From NCBI GenBank assembly GCA_937958145.1, contig CALGOE010000273.1, forward strand, positions 1-9,812: a stretch of 9,812 bases of DNA, given 5' to 3'. The notes below the pieces were generated by a model. That model was not told the DNA's origin and did no database searches. It saw only the letters and a list, made by a program, of their open reading frames with translations. The DNA is from an uncultured Desulfobacca sp. Its GTDB lineage: Bacteria > Desulfobacterota > Desulfobaccia > Desulfobaccales > Desulfobaccaceae. The position numbers and the translations under genes are program-made. Of this stretch, positions 1 to 6,304 are shown piece by piece. Each line of letters begins with the position of its first letter. Positions within the stretch are counted from its first letter, which is position 1.

Positions 1-426
1 CCGATCCTTGAAGGAGGCGCTGGGGTTCTGCCCGTCATTCTTAAAGTAAAAGGCCAGACCCACTTCATCCTGGAGCCGGGGGTTGGCCGCCACCTGCGGT
101 GTATGGCACTCACCCAGGTAGATGATGTCCTCCCGGGGGATGATGGGGGCGATGAGTTCATGGTAACAAAAGACCCCCTGCACCGCGGGGTCATTGAGCA
201 GCCGCCGGTAATCAAAGAGCCGCCGCCAGAAGGAGCCGGGCCGCGCTTTCAGCCTGTCCGCCTCCAGATCCACCAATAAGAACAACCCCTGGCACTTTGG
301 ACAGGTGTACAGCAGCGCCTCAATGCCGTATTCGGCCCCGCAGGCCAAACAGCGGTAGACCATCTGCCCCGCAGGCTGCGGCAGCAGATAGGGCTTCAGA
401 TCTTCCGGAAAATCTTGCCATTTCAT
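1..426 (-). CDS. thrC: Threonine synthase, N-terminal part (cut by left window edge)
   Basis: PLP-dependent enzyme that converts O-phosphohomoserine to threonine in the cytoplasm. The 142 visible residues start at an ATG at 426, preceded by a good Shine-Dalgarno GGGGAG six bases upstream. Residues 26-45 form a small zinc-ribbon-like motif (C26, C29, C42, C45), as found at the N-terminus of one class of threonine synthases. The segment YLGECHTP at about 103-110 matches the family's LGEGxTP motif. NPSASFKDR at 134-142 is the PLP site, with K140 the expected Schiff-base lysine. The rest of the catalytic domain lies outside the window. The gene follows the response regulator by 55 bases on the same strand and is probably the last visible member of the pgi-kinase-regulator-thrC unit. 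Cysteate synthase and other fold-type II PLP enzymes share the fold, but the motif set favours threonine synthase. Confidence 0.86.
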   Translation of the reverse strand, partial: MKWQDFPEDLKPYLLPQPAGQMVYRCLACGAEYGIEALLYTCPKCQGLFLLVDLEADRLKARPGSFWRRLFDYRRLLNDPAVQGVFCYHELIAPIIPREDIIYLGECHTPQVAANPRLQDEVGLAFYFKNDGQNPSASFKDR

Positions 427-481
427 GCCAATCTCCCCTCGGCTTGCTCTTTTTTTGGCCTGTGGCCCCTGATCCCGTTTC

Positions 482-1849
482 TCAGCCGGTGATCTGATAT
501 TTCTTTAACTTATATTGCAGCAGGCTTTTGGTGATGCCCAGCAGTTCGGCGGCCCGCACCTGCACATAACCGGATTGGTGGAGGGCCCGGCGGATCATCA
601 GTTCTTCAATCTTTTCCAAGGCTTCCGGCAGGGGAATGTGGCTGGGCACCATCTGGTCAATATCCAGTTCGACTTTCGGAGCCTCGGTGATCTGCGGGGG
701 CAGATCGTGAATCGTGATGGTATTCTGGCTGCACAGGATCACGGCCCGTTCAATGACGTTTTCCAATTCCCGGACATTCCCCGGCCAGGGGTAGCTCACC
801 AGGATTTTCATGACTTCGGGATCGAGCTTGACGTCCTCTTTCTGGTTTGCGGCCGCATACTTGTGAATAAAATGGGTGACCAGCAAGGGGATATCTTCGA
901 CGCGTTGCCGTAAGGGCGGCATCTGGATATGGACCACGTTCAGGCGATAGAACAGGTCTTCCCGGAAATTGCCGGCCTCCACTTCGGTCTTCAGCTCCCG
1001 GTTGGAGGCGGCCACGACCCGCACATCCACCCGAATGGTCTTGGAGCCGCCCACCCGTTCAAACTCCATCTCCTGCAAGACCCGCAGGAGTTTGACCTGT
1101 AAAGCCGGAGACATTTCCGCCACTTCATCCAGGAACAGGGTGCCGCCTTCGGCCAATTCAAAGCGGCCTTTGCGCATGGTCAGGGCGTGGGTAAAGGCGC
1201 CCTTCTCGTGGCCGAACAGTTCGCTTTCCAGCAGCGTCTCCGTCAAGGCCCCGCAATTGACCGAGATAAAGGGCCCCTGATTTCTGGGGCTGCGATAGTG
1301 GATGGCCCGGGCGATCAACTCTTTGCCGGTGCCGCTTTCCCCGGAGATCAGCACCGTCGCCCGGGTCTGGGCCACCTTTTCCACCATGGCGAAGATAACC
1401 TGCATGGCCTTGCTGTTGCCGATGATGTTTTCAAACCGGTAGCGCTGCTCCAGATCCTGTTTCAAGCGGCGGTTTTCGGTGAGCAGGTGGCGCAGATCCA
1501 GGGCCTTGGCCACCGTCAGGAGCATCTCCTCATTTTTGAAGGGTTTCAGGATATAGTCAAAGGCCCCTTTTTTCATGGCCTCCACAGCCTTCTCCACCGT
1601 CCCATAGGCTGTCATCATAATGACCGGCAGATCGGGATAGACCTGTTTAATCTGCTCCATTAATTCGATGCCGCTGAGGCGGGGCATCTTCATATCGGTG
1701 ATGACCAGATCCAGGTCGTTGCGGCGGATGATTTCCAGGGCCTCTTCGCCGCTGTCTGCGGTCAGGACCTCATACCCCGCCCCGGCCAGGAGGGTCTCCA
1801 TGACCAGCAGGTAATTTTTTTCGTCATCAACTACTAACACCGTGTCCAT
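482..1849 (-). CDS. Sigma-54-dependent NtrC-family response regulator
   Basis: Cytoplasmic transcription activator of 455 residues with the standard three-domain layout. The receiver domain (about 3-118) has D8/D9, phosphoacceptor D52, T80 and K102. The AAA+ sigma-54 interaction domain (about 140-365) has Walker A GESGTGKE at 170-177, Walker B GGTLFLDE at 235-242 and the REDLFYRL segment at 296-303. A Fis-type helix-turn-helix lies at about 425-452 (AAELLGITKSLLQYKLKKY). The sigma-54-contacting loop, normally GAFTGA, reads GAFTHA at 217-222, which is unusual. Start: the ATG at 1849 leads straight into receiver strand beta-1 (VLVVDDE), so a later start is impossible. The nearest purine-rich match, GGGAG, lies about 16 bases upstream, so the ribosome site is weak. 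It follows the kinase gene by 57 bases and is presumably phosphorylated by it. Its target promoters are unknown. It resembles the AtoC/ZraR group, but no specific orthologue can be named. Confidence 0.95.
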   Translation of the reverse strand: MDTVLVVDDEKNYLLVMETLLAGAGYEVLTADSGEEALEIIRRNDLDLVITDMKMPRLSGIELMEQIKQVYPDLPVIMMTAYGTVEKAVEAMKKGAFDYILKPFKNEEMLLTVAKALDLRHLLTENRRLKQDLEQRYRFENIIGNSKAMQVIFAMVEKVAQTRATVLISGESGTGKELIARAIHYRSPRNQGPFISVNCGALTETLLESELFGHEKGAFTHALTMRKGRFELAEGGTLFLDEVAEMSPALQVKLLRVLQEMEFERVGGSKTIRVDVRVVAASNRELKTEVEAGNFREDLFYRLNVVHIQMPPLRQRVEDIPLLVTHFIHKYAAANQKEDVKLDPEVMKILVSYPWPGNVRELENVIERAVILCSQNTITIHDLPPQITEAPKVELDIDQMVPSHIPLPEALEKIEELMIRRALHQSGYVQVRAAELLGITKSLLQYKLKKYQITG

Positions 1850-1906
1850 ATAATATTTTTCTTGGCTCCCGGCTCCGGCCGCAGCCCGGCGCCGGGCCCT
1901 GGCTGC
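1850..1906 (-). other. Intercistronic GC-rich stem-loop between kinase and regulator
   Basis: A perfect 14-base palindrome, GCCCGGCGCCGGGC, occupies 1884-1897 in the 57-base gap between the kinase stop codon and the regulator start. It would form a strong hairpin in the mRNA. No U-tract follows in the minus direction, so it does not look like a normal intrinsic terminator. After it the leader becomes A/T-rich up to the regulator ATG. It could stabilise or process the transcript, or tune the kinase-to-regulator ratio; this is inference. Confidence 0.45.
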
Positions 1907-3370
1907 TCAGGCATGGTCGATTTCAGGAAGAACGATACTTACTCTGGCCCCCCGCCCCACGTCGCTGTCGATGGTGATCTGCCCCTGGTGGCTTTCAATA
2001 ATGCCCTTGACAATGGACAGACCCAAGCCGCTGCCTTTGTCTTTGGTGGTGAAGAACGGGTTGAAGATTTTTTTGGCGTTCTCGGGCAAAATCCCCTCGC
2101 CGGTGTCCTGGAAGATAATTTTTCGTCCCTTGCCCTGGGGGCCCGGCTGCGTGGTCACCACCAGATTGCCCCCCTGAGGCATGGCTTGAATGGCATTGAT
2201 CAGGATATTCAGAAAGGCGCGATACAACAGATCGGGATCAACCCACAGGGGACGGCCGTTCTCGGCATAATGCCGCTCCAGGGCAATATGATGGCGTTCA
2301 ATCTCGGGCCGCAGGAATTCCAGACCCCGTTCGATGATCTCCTCCACCTCGGCCGGCTGTAAATTGGGCTGGCGCGGCCGGGCAAAATCCAGAAATTCTG
2401 TCACCGTCTGATTGAGGCGGTTAACCTCCTCTTCAATGATGGTGGCCAGGCGGTTGTTGGCCGCATCGTGTTCCAGGCGTTTGCGCAGCAGTTCGGCCGT
2501 AGAGCTGATAATGCCCAGGGGGTTGCGGATTTCATGGGCTACCCCCGCCACCATTTCCCCCAAAGCCGCCAACCGTTCCGCCAGCTCCAATTGGGCCTGG
2601 AGTTCCTTCTGTTCCTCCTGACGACGCTCCAGGATAGATTCCGCCTTCTTGACGATCTGCCGCAGGACCACAAACAGCAGACCCATGAGGGCCACCAGCG
2701 TGGCAATGAGCATGAGCTGGAATTTGCCGATCTCCGCCATGTCCCGGGAGATATCCTGGGTGATCTCAAAAACCCCGATGACCGGCCCCAATTCCGGGGT
2801 CAGCTTGATCTCCACACTTTCCAGGCGCAGGGGATTAAAGGTTTTCAGGAACTTTTCTTTGGAGGACCGAAACAGCAGGGACAGGAGCATGGATTTGGGG
2901 ACCTCCAATTGAATGCTGCGCTCCCCCGCCTCCAAAGCCTGGCGCACCGCCGGCACATGCAGAAAACCGCCGCCCAACTCAATGGGATCGGTGCTGTAGG
3001 CCAAATCCCCCCGCTGGTCATAGATATTCACCTGCTGGACATGGAAGCCATGAATCGTGTTGCGCACCACCGTGTCCAGCAGCTCGTATTGGGCCGGGTC
3101 ACTGATCTGGATGCGCCCTTGAAAGCGGATGGCCGCCGGCAGGACAAACTGCTGAAAAACTTGGTGATTTAGATTGGCAGCCAACAGCGCCGCATAATCC
3201 TCACTCTTTTTCAGGGCCATTTCCTGGAGGCGGTCGGCGACAAACAAGGTGAGGAAGACCGTAAAGAGGGCAATGACCACGAAGCCGGTGAGGGTAAAAA
3301 ATTTCACCAGCCGGAAGGTTTCCAGGTCTTGGCGGTCCGGCCGCCAGGTGTGTTTGAACCGGCGCAACAT
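1907..3370 (-). CDS. Membrane-bound sensor histidine kinase (NtrB/AtoS-like, no HAMP)
   Basis: Sensor kinase of 487 residues that autophosphorylates on histidine and should pass phosphate to the regulator encoded just downstream. Order: a short basic cytoplasmic N-terminus; membrane segment 1 (about 24-46); a periplasmic sensor region of about 170 residues (47-216) with a Cache/PDC-like look (NIYDQRGDLAYSTDP at 115-129); membrane segment 2 (about 217-237); and a charged coiled-coil linker (about 240-270). The dimerisation domain follows with H279 in GVAHEIRNPLG. The ATPase domain has N-box N388/N392 (NILINAIQAM), G1 box DTGEGI at 422-427, F-box FNPFFTTKDKG and G2 box GSGLGLSIV at 446-454. I see no HAMP or PAS domain between membrane and catalytic part. 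The ATG at 3370 lies 30 bases after the pgi stop with no clear Shine-Dalgarno, which suggests expression coupled to pgi. The ligand is unknown. Confidence 0.94.
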   Translation of the reverse strand: MLRRFKHTWRPDRQDLETFRLVKFFTLTGFVVIALFTVFLTLFVADRLQEMALKKSEDYAALLAANLNHQVFQQFVLPAAIRFQGRIQISDPAQYELLDTVVRNTIHGFHVQQVNIYDQRGDLAYSTDPIELGGGFLHVPAVRQALEAGERSIQLEVPKSMLLSLLFRSSKEKFLKTFNPLRLESVEIKLTPELGPVIGVFEITQDISRDMAEIGKFQLMLIATLVALMGLLFVVLRQIVKKAESILERRQEEQKELQAQLELAERLAALGEMVAGVAHEIRNPLGIISSTAELLRKRLEHDAANNRLATIIEEEVNRLNQTVTEFLDFARPRQPNLQPAEVEEIIERGLEFLRPEIERHHIALERHYAENGRPLWVDPDLLYRAFLNILINAIQAMPQGGNLVVTTQPGPQGKGRKIIFQDTGEGILPENAKKIFNPFFTTKDKGSGLGLSIVKGIIESHQGQITIDSDVGRGARVSIVLPEIDHA

Positions 3371-3400
3371 CGGGATCAGATTCTGCCGAAGCCCATGCTG

Positions 3401-4855
3401 TTAGAGAACATATTTTTTGATGCTCCGGCTCCAGGCCGCAAAAGCCTCGCGTTCGGGGTCATGGCCCGGCCGACCCAAAAGGCCGCCAATGGTCCGTTTC
3501 AGGCCTTCAACCTGTGGCTGCCCGAAGGGATCGATCTCCAACAAGGCCCCCAGGGCGACCACCGTCATCTGCAGCAGATAAATCAACTGGCCGACGGTGA
3601 AGGCATTGACCTCGGGAATCTGGATGGTGAGGCTGGGGCAGCCCCGTTCGGCCAACTGCCAGGCCGTGGCCTGTTTTTCTGCGGCCAATAGCGCCCCCAG
3701 GGTCTGGCCGCCCAGATACTCGAGACCCTCCTGATCGGCGAAACGCGGTGGGATCATGATGGTGTGTTGAAACTTCCCCACTTCCCAGAAGGTCACAATC
3801 TTATCGGGCGGCCCCTCCAGATAGAGCTGCAGTTGAGTGTGCTGATCCGTGGCCCCCCGGGCCCGCAAAGTCGTCAAGCCCACATTGACCGCCCGGCCAT
3901 GCCGATCATACTGTTTCCCCAGACTTTCGGCCCATAGGTGGCTGCACCATTCGGCCAGACCCAAGAGGCTGTCGGCATAGGGCATGATGACCTGTAGGCG
4001 TCGCCCTTTGGCCTGGTGGGCCAGATAATAACAGGCAGCCAGTCGATAGGCGGGGTTTGCCGTTACAGGCGCCGCAGCCAGTCTCTGGTCCATAAATCTG
4101 GCGCCGGCCAGCAGGCCGTCGATGTCAATACCGGCCAGAGCGGCAGGGAACAGGCCCATGGCTGACAGTATACCAAAGCGGCCGCTCACCCCGGCCGGGA
4201 CATGCAGGTGCGGGAACCCCTCCCGCGCCGCCAGACGGGCCAGACTGCCCTGGCCGCCGTCGGTGGTCAAGACACAGCTTTCTTTGGCCTGGGCCGCACC
4301 CAGCCGATTTTCCAGGATCTGGTAGATAAATAAAAACAGGGCCAGAGTTTCCGGCGTCTCCCCTGATTTGGATATAACATTTACCGCGGTGCGCTTCAAC
4401 TCCAGGCCGTCCAGCATGCCGTAGAGGCTGTCCGGCTCAATGTTATCGGCGATAAACAGCCGGGAGTGGTAATGGCGTTGGCCCAACGGAAAGTGATTGT
4501 GCGACGGATGCAGCAGGGCCTGGCGCAGGGCTCGGGCCCCCCAGGCTGAACCGCCGATGCCGACGATCAGGGCGTCCCGACACCATTCCTTCAGCTTTTT
4601 GGCCAGCCCTTTGATCTCCTGGACGGTGGCCGTATCGTCGAGGAGAGCACAAAATCCGGCCGTGCCATTGCTCCGCCAGGTCTGAATCTGTTCATCGACC
4701 CGGTGCAACTGCGGTTCCATCGCCCGCAGTTCGCCTTCACTCAGGCCGTTGGCCGCGCCCACCACCTCCGCCATGGCCAGGGTATGATCTATGGTGAGGG
4801 GGGTTTGCTCATACACCCGCCGGTGTTCGTGGTGCCCCCGCTCGCTTCTTTTCAT
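3401..4855 (-). CDS. pgi: Glucose-6-phosphate isomerase
   Basis: Cytosolic enzyme of glycolysis and gluconeogenesis that interconverts glucose 6-phosphate and fructose 6-phosphate. At 484 residues it fits the shorter bacterial forms. Two SIS-type sugar-phosphate domains are visible. The first has IVGIGGSAWGARAL at 97-110 and the phosphate-binding SKSGET at 162-167. The second has VSGRFGILSAMGL at 223-235 (R226), LWAESLGKQ at 307-315 with probable catalytic E310, ATDQHTQ at 335-341 with H339, and QPQVEGLKR at 446-454 with K453, the expected catalytic base region. The ATG at 4855 has a clear GAGGAG eight bases upstream (4864-4869). It is the first gene of the probable unit that continues with kinase, regulator and thrC. 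The N-terminal 15 residues are rich in His, Arg and Glu and may be a lineage-specific tail. Confidence 0.95.
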   Translation of the reverse strand: MKRSERGHHEHRRVYEQTPLTIDHTLAMAEVVGAANGLSEGELRAMEPQLHRVDEQIQTWRSNGTAGFCALLDDTATVQEIKGLAKKLKEWCRDALIVGIGGSAWGARALRQALLHPSHNHFPLGQRHYHSRLFIADNIEPDSLYGMLDGLELKRTAVNVISKSGETPETLALFLFIYQILENRLGAAQAKESCVLTTDGGQGSLARLAAREGFPHLHVPAGVSGRFGILSAMGLFPAALAGIDIDGLLAGARFMDQRLAAAPVTANPAYRLAACYYLAHQAKGRRLQVIMPYADSLLGLAEWCSHLWAESLGKQYDRHGRAVNVGLTTLRARGATDQHTQLQLYLEGPPDKIVTFWEVGKFQHTIMIPPRFADQEGLEYLGGQTLGALLAAEKQATAWQLAERGCPSLTIQIPEVNAFTVGQLIYLLQMTVVALGALLEIDPFGQPQVEGLKRTIGGLLGRPGHDPEREAFAAWSRSIKKYVL

Positions 4856-4887
4856 TCTCGCTGCTCCTCTCCAAAGGTGTTGTCAAT

Positions 4888-5157
4888 ATGATGCCGGGCC
4901 GCGCCCCCTTGACGTGGGTCGCTGCTGTAGGTCATACTCCTGGTATGGGGATATGGTCCGATATCTGGCGGCGGCTCCGAGGTCGTGCGAAACAAGAACC
5001 CCAGCCGCCCACGCATTTGGGCGGCCGGGGCATCCCACATATTTTGGGAATCTGCCAGGAATGTGGCGCCGTGGTGGTTGAGGGTCTGCACCAGGTCACG
5101 CCCACGGGCCTCCTCTGCCAACGTTGTGCCCACTCCCGTCGCCGACAATCCCGCTGA
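4888..5157 (+). CDS. Small zinc-ribbon protein of unknown function
   Basis: Small basic protein, 89 residues from this ATG, and the only plus-strand gene I accept. The C-terminal part carries two CxxC pairs (CQECG, C56/C59; CQRC, C77/C80) separated by 17 residues, a typical zinc-ribbon spacing recalling the C4 knuckle of DksA/TraR-like proteins, and ends in an Arg-rich tail. The start is uncertain. The ATG at 4888 has AAAGGTG about 8 bases upstream. An in-frame ATG at 4945 gives a 70-residue protein beginning MGIWSDIWRRLRGR, which looks like a natural amphipathic N-terminus and leaves 89 bases for the divergent promoters with pgi. The gene converges on the dehydrogenase gene, with the stop codons 4 bases apart. 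I do not recognise a family; nucleic-acid or protein binding through the ribbon is a guess. The regular CxxC pattern and the otherwise empty gap argue that it is real. Confidence 0.6.
   Translation: MMPGRAPLTWVAAVGHTPGMGIWSDIWRRLRGRAKQEPQPPTHLGGRGIPHILGICQECGAVVVEGLHQVTPTGLLCQRCAHSRRRQSR
4909..4947 (+). promoter_or_regulatory. Possible promoter and dyad for the zinc-ribbon gene
   Basis: TTGACG (4909-4914) is followed after 18 bases by CATACT (4933-4938), a fair sigma-70-like pair on the plus strand. A perfect inverted repeat CATAC-N5-GTATG (4933-4937 and 4943-4947) covers the -10 element and would suit an operator. If used, transcription would begin about at the alternative ATG at 4945, giving a nearly leaderless mRNA. 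That fits the shorter protein rather than the 4888 start. The match is modest and may be chance. Confidence 0.25.
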
Positions 5158-5161
5158 GGCT

Positions 5162-6157
5162 CTATTTGGGCGGCAAGCCCGGGATAAATTCTTTATACTC
5201 CCCCAACCCCCGCTCCTGAGCCAACTGCAGCACCGCCTGCCCCAGGGCCAGGTCCTGAATGATGAGGCCCGTGGAGTCAAAAATCGTAATCTCATCCGGA
5301 TGTTCCCGCCCCGGCTTTTTGCCAGCGACTACCTCGCCCAGGGAGGCATGAATCTGATCCACCCGGAAATACCCTTGGGCCAAAGCCACATTTATCTCGC
5401 CGGAATGCTGCGCTTGGGCCAGATCGTCAACGATGACCTTGGCCTTCCTGAAGATAGCCGGAACAATTTCCTGTTTGCCGGCGGCATCGGCGCCGATGGC
5501 GTTGATATGGGTGCCGGGACTGACCCAATCGGCTTGGACAAGGGGGCTCGTACTGGCCGTGGTGGTCACAATGATATCCTTGCCCTGCACTGCTTCTTGC
5601 GGGTGCTCGGCCACCATGAGTTGAAGGTCGTAGCGGGAGGCCAGTTCCTCCTTGAGCGCCTGAGCCCGGGCCGGAGTCCGATTATAAATGGTCACCTGAC
5701 GGATATCCCGAACTTTGCACAGGGCAGCCAATTGCATTCGGGCCTGCACCCCGGCGCCGATGACCCCCACGGAGGCAGCCTCCGGCCGGGCCAGATAGCG
5801 GGCCGCCAACCCCCCGGCGGCCCCGGTGCGATAGTTGGTGATATAGGTCCCGTCCATATCGGCCAGTTCCAGGGCGGTTTCAGGGTCATTCAGGATGATC
5901 TTGGCCATGATGGTGGGCAGGCCCCGCTGCGGGTTGGCCGGATGGGCGCTGACCCATTTCAGGCCGCAGATCTCCCGCTCCAGGGTCAAGGTGCCATACA
6001 TGGCCCGGAAATCCCCCTTGCTCAATTGGAGGTAAGATTTGGGCGGCATGTTGACCCGCCCCTCGGCATAGGCCCGGAAGGCCGCTTCCGCGGCAGTCAG
6101 GGCCAGATCCATATCCACAACCTGCAGGACTTCGGCGCCAGTCAGTAACCAACTCAT
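5162..6157 (-). CDS. Ornithine cyclodeaminase / alanine dehydrogenase family enzyme
   Basis: NAD(P)-dependent enzyme of the ornithine cyclodeaminase/mu-crystallin family, 331 residues from the start chosen here. In numbering from the upstream ATG at 6163 it has the substrate region LKWVSAHPAN with K69, YRTGAAGG with R112, the Rossmann motif GVIGAGVQA at 133-141, GADAAGKQE with D226, the segment DDLAQAQHSGEIN at 246-258 and IFDSTGL with D297. GADAxGKQE together with the GEIN and FDSTG segments recalls the archaeal alanine dehydrogenase branch, so reversible oxidative deamination of alanine to pyruvate is a reasonable first guess. Ornithine-to-proline conversion is also possible, and other amino-acid substrates or imine reduction occur in the family. 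GAGG at 6166-6169 lies 8 bases before the ATG at 6157 but only 2 bases before the one at 6163, so I prefer 6157. A good promoter lies upstream. Confidence 0.88.
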   Translation of the reverse strand: MSWLLTGAEVLQVVDMDLALTAAEAAFRAYAEGRVNMPPKSYLQLSKGDFRAMYGTLTLEREICGLKWVSAHPANPQRGLPTIMAKIILNDPETALELADMDGTYITNYRTGAAGGLAARYLARPEAASVGVIGAGVQARMQLAALCKVRDIRQVTIYNRTPARAQALKEELASRYDLQLMVAEHPQEAVQGKDIIVTTTASTSPLVQADWVSPGTHINAIGADAAGKQEIVPAIFRKAKVIVDDLAQAQHSGEINVALAQGYFRVDQIHASLGEVVAGKKPGREHPDEITIFDSTGLIIQDLALGQAVLQLAQERGLGEYKEFIPGLPPK

Positions 6158-6165
6158 CGCCATTA

Positions 6166-6169
6166 CCTC
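6166..6169 (-). promoter_or_regulatory. Shine-Dalgarno site deciding the dehydrogenase start
   Basis: GAGG on the minus strand lies 8 bases from the ATG at 6157 and 2 bases from the ATG at 6163. Normal spacing favours the inner ATG, which gives a protein starting MSWLLTG. Confidence 0.55.
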
Positions 6170-6232
6170 GGGTGCTGAGAAAATATTATGCCAAAAACAT
6201 CCCCTGGGTGCCTATTCGCTCCGTTGGGTTGT

Positions 6233-6261
6233 ATTGTATGCCCATGAGAGAGAAAATTCAA
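6233..6261 (-). promoter_or_regulatory. Sigma-70-type promoter upstream of the dehydrogenase gene
   Basis: On the minus strand TTGAAT (6256-6261) and TACAAT (6233-6238) are separated by exactly 17 bases. The -10 element matches five of six consensus positions and the -35 element four of six. The surroundings are unusually A/T-rich for this window. Transcription would start near 6226, leaving a leader of roughly 65-70 bases before the ATG. This implies that the dehydrogenase gene is transcribed separately from the radical SAM gene upstream. Confidence 0.5.
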
Positions 6262-6285
6262 ACTTTTCTTTCGGTTCCGCCCTCC

Positions 6286-6304
6286 GGTGGGGCTCAGCCC
6301 CGCC
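6286..6304 (-). terminator. Stem-loop over the radical SAM stop codon (weak terminator candidate)
   Basis: GC-rich arms at 6286-6293 and 6297-6304 pair over eight positions with one C-A mismatch in the minus-strand RNA. The three-base loop is the UGA stop codon of the radical SAM gene itself. There is no U-tract directly after it, so an intrinsic terminator is doubtful, although the next 40 bases become A/T-rich. A promoter follows immediately. Confidence 0.25.

Noticed and set aside
450..467. GGCC-ACA-GGCC hairpin next to a run of seven T (plus strand), considered as a terminator between the regulator and thrC
   Set aside because: In the direction of transcription (minus) the run reads as A after the stem. 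In the plus direction it precedes the stem. The stem is only 4 bp.
1862..2362. 166-codon plus-strand frame opposite the kinase gene
   Set aside because: It mirrors the kinase ATPase domain on the other strand. The kinase motifs are complete, so this is a shadow.
4852..5295. 147-codon minus-strand frame bridging the dehydrogenase end and the pgi start
   Set aside because: It overlaps the dehydrogenase gene by about 130 bases in another frame. It has no motif, no ribosome site, and is opposite the better zinc-ribbon frame.
4985..6148. 387-codon open frame on the plus strand
   Set aside because: It is almost entirely antisense to the dehydrogenase gene and in a different frame from the zinc-ribbon gene. 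Its translation shows no family motifs, and long antisense frames are common in GC-rich DNA.
6178..6193. Sigma-54-like -24/-12 promoter (TGGCAtaatatTTtCT, minus strand) before the dehydrogenase gene
   Set aside because: The invariant GC of the -12 element is TC here, and the site lies only about 20 bases from the start codon. The sigma-70-like pair at 6233-6261 is better.
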